This document shows, in pieces, positions 10,976 through 21,784 of a stretch of 64,000 nt of DNA. The DNA is from Gonocerus acuteangulatus (taxonomy: Eukaryota; Arthropoda; Insecta; Hemiptera; Coreidae). A program made the position numbers and the translations under genes. The notes under the pieces were generated by a model, which was not told the DNA's origin, searched no databases, and worked only from the letters and a program-made list of their open reading frames with translations. The stretch is from the NCBI GenBank assembly GCA_946811695.1, contig OX328125.1:48629321-48693320 (forward strand), read 5' to 3'. Numbering within the stretch: the first letter of the stretch is position 1; the number at the start of each line of letters is the position of its first letter.

Positions 10976-11876
10976 TGTTAACACGATAGCGGCCAGAGTT
11001 TTTGTTTTTTCGTCACGAAACTTGGTATATATAGCATTCAATTAGCAATCGATTGAACGAGTTCGTTAACCACCAAAGTCGGTCCACCGGAAGGGGGGGT
11101 TTACCCCGAACCCAAAACACTTATTTGACTATGTCAGCCGTAATATTTGTTATATTTCAACGAAACTTGGTATTCTTAGTGGTAATATAGAGAGAAAAGT
11201 GAGATATAAAAATGAACTAAATCGGTTCATTAGAAGGGGTGGTTTACTCCCGACCCACAATACCAATTCGCCACTACCAGCCGTGATTTTTGGTATATTT
11301 CGACGAAACTCGGTATTCGTAGTGGTAATCTACAGGTAAATATGTGTTGTAAAAATAAACTAAATCGGTTCATTAGAAGGGGGGGGTTTACTCCGGACCC
11401 AAATTCCTAATATACTCATACCGGTCGTAATTTCTGCTGTATTGTAACGAAACGCGGTATACGTCGTGGGTAACTCATGGGAAAGAAGTATTGTAAAAAT
11501 GAGCTGAATCGGTCAATCGGAAAGCGGGGGTTTAATTTGTAATATATTTGAATAGAAAAGCCGGCAGACTTAGGTTCACAAAGCCGCCGCAAGGAGCGCT
11601 TTCTACCACTAGAGTGACTGTATCCTGTTCCTGCGTTAGATCAAAATACGATAATATGAGGATTTTTGTATTTATTACGTAGTGTAGTAGGTACCATGTG
11701 TAAACATAACTCTGGATGCAAATTAATAATTGATCAGTTACTCATTACAAAATGAGAACTATTCACGTTTTTATTTTATTTATGTAGGAAATTTTAAGCA
11801 AATTGTTCTGGAAAGCAGTCTACACTACCCAAATTCTGAGGAAAGTGCTTAGTTATGCAGCTCCTGCGTGACGGAC
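10768..11876 (-). mobile_element. HINE/Helentron-like modular repeat, copy 2
   Basis: Same family as 3820-5344, in reverse: terminal hairpin (AGCACTTTCCTCCGAAGGAA) at 10768, (AT)n at about 10894-10970, then C-run modules seen as G-runs at about 11092, 11236, 11380 and 11524, ending CTCCTGCGTGACGGAC at 11876. It splits a SINE at a T-run (TTTT|element|TTTTT) with no target duplication. This T|T insertion is expected for Helentron/Helitron2-type elements and not for TIR transposons. Confidence 0.75.
10894..10970. repeat. (AT)n microsatellite inside HINE copy 2
   Basis: Near-perfect AT dinucleotide run. The corresponding position is (TA)n of about 12 bp in copy 1 and (CA)n(TA)n in copy 3. Confidence 0.95.
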
Positions 11877-11912
11877 TTTTTCTAAAGAAAAGCCACCACT
11901 CCATGCTTAAAA
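11877..11912 (-). mobile_element. SINE split by the HINE (part 2)
   Basis: TTTTCTAAAGAAAAGCCACC then ACTCCAT matches the uninterrupted SINE at about 34868-34900 (CTGAAGAAAAGTTACCACTCC). The tRNA-like head beyond this is missing. Confidence 0.65.
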
Positions 11913-12184
11913 ATTAATTTTATGTTTAAACTCTCATTACAAAACTATATAATGCTAGAAGTAAAATAATTTAATAAAAGATCTATTCAATGTTTTGATA
12001 AAGTTTTAGCAAAGCATATCGCACTAGTATTTCTAAAGTGACACAACTCAAAAATCGGTTTTATTCACACCATAGTCATAGTTATGACTGTGAAAGACAT
12101 GGCAAATTATCTTTATCAACCATCAAAACTATGTACCTAGATTCAGAGCTTGTACACCAGAGGGTACTCGTATCATCCTTCCTG
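11913..12184. other. AT-rich DNA, nothing recognised
   Basis: No feature seen. Confidence 0.4.
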
Positions 12185-12193
12185 TCTTAAGGC

Positions 12194-12197
<4 letters not shown>

Positions 12198-12233
<36 letters not shown>

Positions 12234-12403
12234 GGCGCATCTACTATTTGGCTATTAGCGCCGGGCTATCTACAGATTGCCACCCTTTTATAATGCCAAC
12301 AGCACGTGGTCGGTCACCCATTCAGGTACTGACCACGCCCGACGTTGCTTAACTTCGGTGATGTACGGGAACCGGTGTATTTAACGTGGCAATGGCGGTT
12401 GGC
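12198..12403 (-). mobile_element. 5S rRNA-derived SINE (SINE3-like)
   Basis: On the minus strand it begins with 5S rRNA-like sequence: CACCGAAGTTAAGCAACGTC, then GGGCGTGGTCAGTACCTGAA and TGGGTGACC, holding the A-box, intermediate element and C-box of the 5S internal Pol III promoter. It continues with the SINE central module GGTGGCAATCTGTAGATAGC, the GGCGC...GCGCC tail hairpin and a ~35-nt A tail (poly(T) at 12198-12232 on +). The target duplication TCTTAAGGCTATT / TCTTAAGACTATT lies at 12185-12197 and 12404-12416. The 3' half of 5S is replaced by the SINE body, so it is not an rRNA gene. Confidence 0.9.
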
Positions 12404-12416
12404 TCTTAAGACTATT

Positions 12417-13494
12417 CCCACTACAAAGACAAGCGTGTCACATTTTCACTTGAGTTTTATTTTGAGCTGTGTCACGAGTGCGATATGTGGAGTTTGCCAT
12501 ATTTTCTCTCAAAGTAGATTGTACATGTAGTTTTAAGATTGATCTTGTTGCATTTCATCCTCTATGCAATTGAATTAGGACAACGTGTAGAGTGAATCTT
12601 TTGAAGCTCTTTGGCACCGATATCTAGTTGTTTGCGGAAATCGCTTTTCATGAAGAGGTAAGTTGTGCCACTTTAGAAATACTATTGCGATATGTTTTAG
12701 AATACTCTCCAACCATTATTGTATTGGGCATGAAATTTGCCTGACATTTATTAAAATAGATAATTATGCTACGCGTTTGTACAATGTTTCTTTATGTGTA
12801 GTATATTGCGTGAAATCTGCCCAAGGTCGAACACCTGTGTAAACTAGGTCACACACACACTCAATTCTACTTACTCATACAGTAAAACACAACTCTATAG
12901 ACAATCATGTGTATGTGGAAAATATGCAATCGCAAGAATAATGTTCAATTAAGGTATTTGTTGAAAAATGTCTACAAATCTTCATAGAAAAAAGAACGAC
13001 TTTTGTTAAACCAAGAAACAATTATTTTAGTCTTAGTATTAGTTTATTCGACTATTCGTCAAAAATATAATAACGTGTAAAAATGTTAAATTAAATTCAA
13101 AGGGAAGCAATTTATGCAGAAATATCTCGAAAATGGTTTGGAAATCGCGCTAAGTGGAAAGTGACCCTTCGGAAGCTTACTAAATCCTCTACTAAAAAGG
13201 TTGTGAAGTAATTTTCCAAGGGGCCATGACAGAACACGGTTTTGTCTGTGTTTTTCTCACCTTATTTTTAAATCTTTTTTTTTTTTTTTTTTTTTATTGC
13301 ATTTACCATTAAAATGTGTATTTTAGTAAAACAAGGTGAGAAAATGAGAATCGGAATAATTTCAGCTTAGGATAATGTCAGTTTCCTGTTGTTATGCCTA
13401 AAATCTAGTTTATCTTTGCGATTCATTTTATATCTTTCAAGAAATATCAAAACCTACCAATAACTGCTTTCCTTTACAAATGTCCTTAGATGTA
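12417..13494. other. Unassigned DNA with a poly(T) run
   Basis: Holds a poly(T) run (13276-13296) and a short CA repeat (12850-12860). Nothing else recognised. Confidence 0.4.
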
Positions 13495-13855
13495 AGAACG
13501 GAAACGCGCTAAGACGAGTCGGACTTTTGCACTTTAGTTTTTTTCGCATAAAAGCTTGGTATATAACATCTTATAACAAATGATTCTACCAGCTCGTTAA
13601 TCTGCAAAACCGATTCATCTGAAGGGAGGGTTTATTCTGGACACAAATTCTTCATATTCCCCTTACAGTCGAAATATGTACTATAATACAACGAAAGTCG
13701 GCAGTCATCGTGCTCATCCAGAGAGAAAGCCGATCTATTATTAAAAAAAAAATAATCTAAGTCGGTCTATTATTTGAATAAAATAAAAATATTCTTCCAT
13801 GAGTACATCCTCAATGGCTACATTCATTCCTTTGGAATGTGCTAAAATCTAATTC
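13495..13855. repeat. Diverged HINE-related fragment, chimeric orientation
   Basis: Begins GGAAACGCGCTAAGACGAGT CGGACTTTT, related to the HINE 5' end in reverse. It continues with module sequence in minus orientation (TTGGTATATAACAT; ACCAGCTCGTTAATCTGC; GGGAGGGTTTATTCTGG) but ends with the distal HINE terminus in plus orientation (CATGAGTACATCCTCAATGG...GTGCTAAAAT). The mixed orientation implies rearrangement or a relative with inverted ends. Confidence 0.5.
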
Positions 13856-15623
13856 TAAATTGAGGAACAAATCTATCCATCTATCTTAAACAGATTTCGA
13901 AATTATTTCGCTGTATTAGTGTCAGTTCCAACCAGAAAAATAAACAAACAAAAAATCACTCGGAAATCGGTGACTGTGAAGATATCCAGTCGTGGTTTTG
14001 TCTCAATGGTGGGATAAGAACGAGTTTTTGATTTGACAACTTTTTGACTTAATTTTCAAGCTTTCGTCAAGGCTCTGGGAACGGAGAGAAATGATTCGCC
14101 TCGAAGTTACATCACACGTTTTAAAAGTATTTTTTTACTCAATAATCTCCATCCAGATTAAATATATTAGGAATTTGCAGTTGTCAAGTTAACCTTGTTG
14201 AGGTATTAATTTTTTGAAAAATAAAGATTTCAAAATAAATAATGTCAAGCAGAAGTAGTCCATTACTGAATGATTTTCTCTATTGAATGAGGACCGTAAA
14301 TATCGTCAGAGGTACATCGTAAATGTCGTAAAGAATCATTAGATTTTAAATGGCGACCGTGTCTTGGCCGTCAGTTGGTTTTTATTGCCAGGTCATTAGA
14401 TGTTTGCGTTAACCCTTCTGGAGTTCAACTGACCTTTCTCTCTGCAATCTGTGAGCTCCTGTTTTTAATTGGGCTTGTTTACAAATAGCTGTTGTTTACA
14501 ACTTCCTTCTTATGTAAATAAGGGGTTTTATTGTATAAGGGCGATGTAAAGGGTGTTCAGTATATTCGGACCTCAATTGAAATAACTTTTAAACCGCTTG
14601 AGATATCGCAATATCACAAAGGACCACTGTTGTAGGTCTTATCGAGACCTTTCAGATGTGTAATTTGTTAATTCTAAATAAAAATAGTTTTAAGTACTAA
14701 GCGATAGTACGTAGTTTTAACTAATAGCTACTTTCCTTCGGAGGAATGTGCTAAAAGGCGGGGTTTTCTCATTACCCCCACATTTTTAATACATGTTTGA
14801 AACCTACTCAAAAAATAAAGAATCGTGTCTTTCACTTAGTATTTAGCGATACAATAGTGGCCAAAGTCATACTTGTTTTCAATTTGAGGTAATGTAAAGA
14901 TGGCATATACAAATATAAATAAAAAAGTCCGTCATATCCCTACTGACATTAGTAAAGGAATAGAATCATTTATTGAAAAATATACAATGAAACCTCAAAA
15001 AGAACTAACAAACGATTTTAAGCGCCACAACCGGAAACATTGTATCCTAAACGGAAGTTAATCAATCCTCTTCCTCAACGTGTACTCATGGAAACACTAT
15101 AACAACGTTTCTCATTTTCTTGCCTTTTTTTTATACTGTTAAATGCAAATAAAATGTTAGGTAAACAGAGACAAAACCACGTTGAAAAGAACAAAACTAA
15201 CAATTTCGAAGTTTTAAGCACTTATTTCTCCAATCGAAATCGCCCCATCGAAATTTACATTCGAACCGTTTTTGCAGATAATTTAGTTAGCTTTCGAATG
15301 GGTACTTTCCACTTATAACGATTTCCCAGCCGTTTTCTAGATATTTTAGGAAATACATATACCAATATCGGAAAACTTTTCATGTCTATTAATACATTTT
15401 TGTGCACACACAATGTCGGGAAGCGCTTGTACAAGTCGTCCTATTTCTATCATTGGGATGCCGAAAAATCTGTTTTAGTTGGCTTTTCTTTTCGCCTAGA
15501 GTACCATTTATATCTGTAATGCAATAAAGTTTACAAAGCCTTAGAACGCCGTTATTAATTTCTTAAACGCCTGGCATTATACTTTGTAGGAAATTAATTA
15601 AGCCTTGGGATGGTCCCTTTGCA
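13856..15623. other. Unassigned DNA with an isolated HINE terminus
   Basis: Positions 14722-14756 repeat the HINE 3' end (TAGCTACTTTCCTTCGGAGG then AATGTGCTAAAA). A 53-codon frame at 14900-15061 (starts MAYTNINKKVRHIPTDISKG) is intact but unrecognised. No other structure is seen. Confidence 0.4.
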
Positions 15624-15920
15624 TCTGTATATATAAAAATCAAGTGTCTGCCTATCTGTATGTTTGTTCCATATACAAATCCACACCGTTTCACCAATTT
15701 TGACCAAACTTGGCATACAGGTAGGTCTTGACCCGGGGAGTGTCATAGGCTAGGTCAAAATCGTCTAGTACTCACAGTTCGGAGGTCACTTGTTCGAAAC
15801 TGTGAACCCGAACAGTTACGGATTTGCGTCATTAGATTTTAATATGACTCATTTGGTTTCTAATTTATTTTTCTAGATGCAGAAAGTAGGTGTAGCATTG
15901 CACGCCGGGTAACAGCTAGT
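15624..15920 (+). mobile_element. Helitron-like non-autonomous element
   Basis: Starts in TATATATAAAAATCAAGTGT CTGCCTATCTGTATGTTTGT, the characteristic opening of arthropod Helitrons. It continues CACACCGTTTCACCAATTTT GACCAAACTTGGCATACAGG and ends GTAGCATTGCACGCCGGGTA ACAGCTAGT, with a terminal CTAGT. Similar ends occur at 37216 (reverse) and 54970. No Rep/helicase coding is seen. Confidence 0.6.
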
Positions 15921-15961
15921 TTACTATAGGTATATTTTTTTTAAAAAAGTCTTCTTATTTC

Positions 15962-15964
<3 letters not shown>

Positions 15965-16030
<66 letters not shown>
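15965..16030. repeat. (TA)n microsatellite
   Basis: Uninterrupted TA run abutting the left end of the Tc1 element, which obscures its TA target duplication. Confidence 0.95.
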
Positions 16031-16033
<3 letters not shown>

Positions 16034-17667
16034 TGGCTCACAGTCAAAATGATGCAACCCAAGATTTCTATTTCTATCGCTAGTTGCTCTCAATTTGTTA
16101 CAATTTAAATGCCAATGCACATTAGGGCATAATGATCCATTGTCATACATTGAATTTAGGTAATCAAATCAACTCTACAACATTTATATAAATAGAAAAA
16201 AAATTCTTCATTAAAACTCATAGGAATTGAAGGTCACAGTGAAAATGATGCGAAGTTTATTTCCGCTTAGAAAATAAATATTCTTCAATTTTTGGGGACA
16301 TGAGTTTACTAATATTTTAATTTCTTTTCATTCATTTAATAAACCCGAAAATAAACAATATGAATACAAGTAACCAGTCTTGTTCGAGCATTTGCTTAAA
16401 TTTGGTACGCATACAACTATTCCTGAATGAGAAATAGTGATTAACAAATTTGAAATGGGCAAAACAACATGAAATCATCTCTATTATCAATAGGATTTAT
16501 GCGACTATTCAAAATATTATTGAACGTTTTAAAAAATAAAACAGAATAATAAGAAAATTTAGAGTCATTACAAAAGAAACGTTTTACCGGCAATGACAAA
16601 CGGTGGATTATGTGCCAAATAAAAAATAATTCAAAATTAAGTGCTGCAAACTAGGCTACATTAGTTAAAAAACGTTTAAATAAAACGGTGTGTGCTGTAA
16701 CCATTTAAAGAATTTTAAAAAATAAAGGCAATACAATGGTAGAGTTGCAAGGCAAAATTCTTACATCAACGAGAAGTATAAAAATATGCAAATTAATTCT
16801 CCCAAGAATTATTTGAAGAAGAGATTTACTTCTGGGGAACTGTTTTGTTTTTGGCTAAGTCGAAATTCACTTTTTGGCCCTGATAGAACACGTTTCGACT
16901 GGAGAAAGGTAAATAAAGAGCTCCATGGCAATAATCTTCGCCAGAACATCAAACATTGAGGTGATCATGTTATGGTTAGGAGGTGTATGGCTGCTTTGGC
17001 TGTAGGATATCATTATTTTATTGAGGAAACAATGGATAAACATTAATATTGTGACATCCTGAAGAAAATATTGCGACCAAGTTCGGAATAATAAATTATT
17101 TTGTTTTTTATAGACATAATGATCCCAAGCATTCTTCTTATCTCGAAAGAGAATGGGTTCATATAATATCTCCAAAACTATAAAATCACCCCTCCAATCA
17201 TTAGAGCTCAACGTCACAGAGAATTTATGAAGTTAATTAGAAACAGAAGTGAGGAAACATAAAATACCCTACCAAGAATATCTCATCAAGCCGCATCAAG
17301 AAGGATGGGAGAAGATATGTCTATCTTGCACAGAAAAGCTTGTCCAATTCATGCCAAATTGTTTGAATATGATAAATAATAATAAAGGATTACCTAAAAA
17401 GTACTAACATTTAAAATATTTTTGAATTTTTGGCGTTTTCCATTTTGCATCATTTTCACTGTGACCTTAGAAATGTATATTAATTTATAAAGTTTTTCTT
17501 TAATCTTATGATATGATCTCAAATAAATTTTTAACTATTGTATGTTCTAGCCTGATGATCCTACTGTATTTTTGTAAATAAAGATTTTTCAGAATAAATT
17601 GTGGGTTGGTATTAAATATATTTATTTAAAGGTAAATATCTTGCATCATTTTTATTGTGAGCCACTG
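16031..17667 (+). mobile_element. Tc1-like transposon with IR/DR ends
   Basis: Outer ends are inverted: CAGTGGCTCACAGTCAAAAT GATGCAA at 16031-16057, and its mirror TTGCATCATTTTTATTGTGA GCCACTG at 17641-17667. A second, inner pair lies about 200 bp inside each end (GGTCACAGTGAAAATGATGC at 16232-16251; GCATCATTTTCACTGTGACC at 17447-17466). Outer and inner copies share CACAGTnAAAATGATGC, giving the IR/DR layout known from Sleeping Beauty-type Tc1 elements. The left flank is TA; the right flank is GATA, so the TA is not clean. Length 1637 bp is typical of Tc1. Confidence 0.85.
16430..17400 (+). pseudogene. Tc1-family transposase, decayed
   Basis: Readable blocks in three frames appear in the family order: SKFTFWP (usual DESKFxLFG), VMVRRCMAALAVGYHYFIEE then TMDKH (usual VMVWGCxSxxGxGxLxFIxGxMxxxxY), FYRHNDPKH (usual FQQDNDPKHTA) and GLPKKY near the end (usual GxPTKY). 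The first catalytic Asp of DESKF reads Ala and the Asp of QQDN reads His, and there are many stops, so it is inactive. The N-terminal HTH region (before ~16700) is only faintly readable. Assignment rests on motif order plus the flanking IR/DR ends. Confidence 0.8.
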
Positions 17668-17930
17668 GATATATATACACACACATTAATTCTTGTGAAA
17701 GGTGACCCGATATATATTTTATACACACATATAAATAAGCGAATTTGAGAGTTCGACACTTCTCGGCAGAATTTATGGATTTTTCGACATTCTATTCAGG
17801 TTTTCCACCCTATAAGGAGGAAGGAAACTTGATCATAATATAAAGTGTGCTTGTGCAATCTATACCTTTTCTACAACACACTATATAAAATATCAAGAAA
17901 ATTAAATTATATAACAGAGTTATAATAATA
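17668..17930. other. AT-rich DNA, nothing recognised
   Basis: Short TA/CA runs follow the Tc1 end. Confidence 0.4.
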
Positions 17931-18251
17931 ACTATAGATTATTATTAACACATAGGGAAAACCGCTTGTGGGGGTCAGGCCGTGGGCGGCGATGGGGGGG
18001 ACTGAGTTCGTTGCCATGGTGACAGCATCCTTGCCATGGAGACAAGATCGGTAGTCTCCGGATGCCATCGGCTTTTTCCGCTTCGAGGTCGTCCACTCGG
18101 CTTTCCCATCTGGGGTGCTCTTGATAATTATCCATTCTTTGCACGCCTCAGCTAGAGAACTCCTCCTGCTGTCAACTGGCACAAACCTTCCAATACGCAT
18201 GTGCAGTCTAGATGGAAGAAGTATTAGAGAAAGTTGACGGCAATATGGCAC
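17931..18251 (-). other. GC-richer island with open minus-strand frames, unrecognised
   Basis: About 18,000-18,200 is clearly richer in GC than its surroundings. Two minus-strand frames are open (17907-18251 and 17932-18144; the latter reads RVDDLEAEKADGIRRL with a short heptad-like stretch), but I cannot assign either. Two X-box-like palindromes, GTTGCCATGGTGAC (18010-18023) and CTTGCCATGGAGAC (18030-18043), lie inside. It may be a decayed coding exon, a gag-like fragment or a regulatory island; the sequence does not decide. Confidence 0.35.
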
Positions 18252-18439
18252 TTATGCTATAATTTATGAGAAATTTGGTGCTACAATAATTTGTTTAATG
18301 CAATAAAAAAAATCAGCAGAATAATAAATAACGACGGCTCAAATATATAAACATATTCGTCTGTTCGCTCTTTAGCAGACAAAAAAAAATGGGCTGATTT
18401 TGATGAAATGCGGTTTAGTAAGACTTTGTCTGAAAGAAA

Positions 18440-18440
18440 G

Positions 18441-18479
<39 letters not shown>
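18440..18479. repeat. poly(T) tract
   Basis: About 39 T; the sequence on either side does not match the SINE/LINE tail hairpin seen at other poly(T) tracts here. A GC hairpin (GGGGGGCTG / CAGCCCCCC, 18552-18578) lies 70 bp downstream. Confidence 0.9.
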
Positions 18480-18480
<1 letters not shown>

Positions 18481-18639
18481 GAACGATGGGAAATTTAAGT
18501 TCACAGTGATAAGTGTCCTTGTTCCTTGTGTATAGGCATGAGCTTATATAAGGGGGGCTGAGGGGCCTGCAGCCCCCCCGTAATCGGTAAAAAGTTGTCA
18601 TAAAAACCTTAAAAATAAATTAAATAAGATCACTTAGTT

Positions 18640-19262
18640 CAGGAACAATAATTTATTTTGGGCGCTACAATGATTGCATCTTGGTCTGTCTGTCTTTTGC
18701 ATTAGATATCGTCGATACAAATGCAAAGTATCGAATGTGAAAAAACGCATTTTTCATTTTAAATTTTTCTGAGTGCTTTAGGGCTGATGTACGTTGTGGC
18801 AAACTCTCGAAAATTAAACAAAATAATTATCAATTACTGAAAATTAAACTAACGAATGTGCATTAAGTCTAATTAAAATATATCATAGGATAAAATATAT
18901 ATAAAGTCATCTATAAGGTACCAACAAATTTTCACATTCGATACTTTGCATTTGTGTCGACGATATCCATGAGTTAGTAAGCAGTGTCCAATTCTAAGCC
19001 TGGTTAATACTACTTGTTCCCGTCTTGTGAGGTTTTCGTTTAACCAGGCCCTTGTCGTGTTTTTAACCTGTCTTAACTTGTTTTCAGATTTAGTCCATTC
19101 TTTTTGCCATTCCTCCAGTATGATGTTCTGTGCTATGATATATAAATCTGATGAAGTTATGGTTTCTATGTCTGTTGAGGGTCTCTGTGTTGCTAATTTT
19201 GCTTGTTTGTCGACTGATGTACTTTCAACAACAAGCTTTAAATTAACATTTGTCCTGAACAA
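18640..19262 (-). pseudogene. RNase H-type LINE, ORF2 C-terminal part, split by a MITE
   Basis: Reading from 19262 downward: SSDLYIIAQNIILEEWQKEW, then NTTRAWLNENLTRREQVVLT and RLRIGHCLLTHGY. This is the end of the RNase H domain plus the conserved (V)VLTRLRIGHxxLTH motif of I/R1/Jockey-type ORF2s. After the 255-bp MITE (18709-18963) it resumes LMQKTDRPRCNHCSA, entering the terminal zinc knuckle before decaying. It is the most complete copy of this LINE's RNase H in the window. The RT domain is absent. Confidence 0.85.
18709..18963. repeat. 255-bp TA-flanked MITE (copy 1), inserted in a LINE
   Basis: Ends are inverted: TCGTCGATACAAATGCAAAG TATCGAATGTGAAAA on the left and the mirror TTTTCACATTCGATACTTTG CATTTGTGTCGACGA on the right. 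TA duplications are at 18707-18708 and 18964-18965. Removing the MITE restores the LINE reading frame ...LLTHGY|LMQKTD..., which fixes the element ends exactly. TA target and short size point to a Tc1/mariner-type MITE. Related copies lie at 30326, 46235 and 59551. Confidence 0.85.
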
Positions 19263-19329
19263 AAGTAAAATTTATGTTTTTCTAATGATTTTCTATGCTT
19301 TGTCTCTTTGTGTTTATACTTTATAATTT

Positions 19330-19801
19330 GTTTAAAAAAATTATTTTTACCTATTTGCTTAATTTTATTGAATTAATTTTCACGCAGTATGCGAGCATGT
19401 CACCTTGCTGTTGTGGTGCTCCGTAACAAATAAACATTTCATGGAGCCAATCGCCTACGTTACGTAGCTCCTCCAAAGAATAAATATTTATTTTTAGGCA
19501 CTTATTTTTCAACTTTTTTAGATTATCTTATTGCTTTATCTATTTTTTCATATTGTTGATTATCTATTTTATTATTTTTTCCGTCTTATTATTATTATTT
19601 CTTTTTTTTTATTCTTTTTTTTCAGACTGTGACTGATTTTTAATATTATAAAACTATGAAAGAGAATAAATAAATAAAAAAAAATATTATGGGCGTAGTG
19701 GCGTTTTAATTGGCTAACTATTCTAAATTCTATATTGTTAGTATTTCATTCCCCCCAAATGCTCTCCCCCCAATAAAAAAGTGCGTTTATAGCCTCCCAG
19801 G
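19330..19801. other. AT-rich DNA with LINE 3'-UTR-like phrase
   Basis: Positions 19393-19435 (GTCACCTTGCTGTTGTGGTG, CTCCGTAACAAATAAACA) mirror 47240-47270, so both are probably the same dispersed 3' end. Otherwise unrecognised. Confidence 0.4.
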
Positions 19802-19973
19802 GCCAACGTCCATAGCCACGTTGAATACACCGGTTCCCGTAGATCACCGAAGTTAAGCAACGTCGAGCGTGGTATCTGGATGCCCGACCCGTTGTCAGCT
19901 TTATAGAAGGGTGGTAACCTGTAGACAGCCCGGCGAAAATAGCCCAGTTGTTGATACGTAGATAAAAAAAAAA
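19802..19973 (+). mobile_element. 5S rRNA-derived SINE
   Basis: Plus-strand copy beginning GCCAACGTCCATAGCCACGT, TGAATACACCGGTTCCCGTA, GATCACCGAAGTTAAGCAAC. Its C-box region is altered (ATCTGGATGCCCGACC), then comes the central module GGTGGTAACCTGTAGACAGC, the tail hairpin region and an A-run ending at about 19973. Confidence 0.9.
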
Positions 19974-20372
19974 TCAAAAGTATCTATAAGTGTAGCGTAT
20001 CCTTTATTGCGTAGCGTGACATATATGTTACAGTGAGATGATCTGAAGGTCGTATGGCTTCGGACTAAACAGAAGTGAACTTGTGTCGTTTTGGCGTTCG
20101 ATGATTTTCGTAGAAGTGTGTTTTGTCAGTCTCAGCCATACCTTCCTAACGTGCGCTCGTTATACCTTTCTGATGTTTGTTCTCTCAACGCCTTTCTCAA
20201 GTCGGCCTATAATATACAGCATTTTGACCAAGAGTAAATATTATGGTTATGTTGCCTCTGTTGAAATTATGTTTACTACATTTTCTGAGTGTGGGCATGT
20301 GGATGGATGAATAATACTTTGCAAATATGGGTTATTACGTTTTTGTCATTATAATGCAGGCCTAAACTAAGG

Positions 20373-20438
<66 letters not shown>

Positions 20439-21496
20439 CGCTAAGCACTACTTGGGGCATATACATTTGACTGCTATTTATAATTATAACTGCTATTTTA
20501 CATTAATTACACTCCCTTAGAACGTGTTTTATAGGAATTCAAGTTGAGTCCATTTATGAGCACTATTGTGCAAAACCTTATGCGTCAAAATTTTTTTGTT
20601 TTTTTTTCGTGCAAATTTCGCAAAAAATTATTGGGTGGATCTTCATTAACGAAATTGCCATTTCATTCCATGAGTATATCTGTGTGTGAGTTTTAGTGTG
20701 CGTACTAACGTAAACAAAATGTACGCATCTTATTTGGGACGAATGTCAAACGACGTGAAAAATGTTGAATTCAGTACGCTATTCTGGAGTAACAAGACCT
20801 AAAATTCTAGTTTTATCAAAATTTCACGAAGATATTTTGAACCGTAAAAATAGTTTCAAATAATAAAAACAAACATAAAAAGTGTTCGTGGAAACCTACT
20901 ATCGCAAAACCATATCCGCGCCAGGTTTTGTTTGAACATATTTTTCCAATAAGTATTGAGTGGATAATCCTTGTATTTTGTCCCTGAGGGCATCTGTGTT
21001 TGTGATAGCGGGAGTGCGCGCGCACGTTTAGACATCTGAGCCGTTGTTTGGGGTAGAAAATGCCTCAATATGATTATCACTATCTATAAAAGCGGAAAAA
21101 GCATAAAGAGCAATCATGATGATAAGATAAAGCACAAAGCGTGCTTGTTGATAATTGTTAGATATGGATGATATTAAATTTATCAGAAAATAATTGTCGG
21201 GAGGCTCAAGTCAATCCGGTACTTTGTTCAAGGTTCAAAAGGACGCCTAAGCTGGAGGTTTCTTATGCACCTGAGTCCTGTTTCTGTTAGGTGGCGCTGG
21301 TTTCCAGAACTTTTGGATAGACTGTTATAAGATGGCGAACGTTTACGCGGAACGGCATCTTGTTTATTTATTTATATTGAATATAGAGCTTGCGAAAGTA
21401 GCAATTCGCTCTTTTTCATATGTTGGCGGTAGAAACACTGACAAACCAATTACAATAAAGTTGCATAATATTTTGAGCATTGAAGATTAAGTTAAA
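19974..21496. other. Unassigned DNA
   Basis: Contains (AT)n at 20378-20437 and open frames without recognisable similarity (20083-20310 +, 20816-21080 -). No TIR or SINE module seen. Confidence 0.4.
20378..20437. repeat. (AT)n microsatellite
   Basis: Uninterrupted AT dinucleotide run. Confidence 0.95.
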
Positions 21497-21530
21497 ATGG
21501 AAAATCATAAATTCTCGAATTTATATATGA

Positions 21531-21640
<110 letters not shown>

Positions 21641-21784
21641 CATATATCAATAGAAATAAACATATATATTAGAAAAAATTTCCTAGAAAAAAGCCTGGAA
21701 ATTTAAGGTTTTGAAATATTGTGTCGATTACTTCACTTCACGTTAAGTCATACATGTTATTATAATTTCTACAATGTGTGTATT

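Noticed and set aside
17907..18251. 114-codon minus frame as a Gypsy gag or host exon
   Set aside because: No CCHC knuckle or other decisive motif; left as an unrecognised GC-rich island.
18281..18601. 106-codon minus frame
   Set aside because: Crosses a poly(T) tract (Lys run) and has no recognisable motif.
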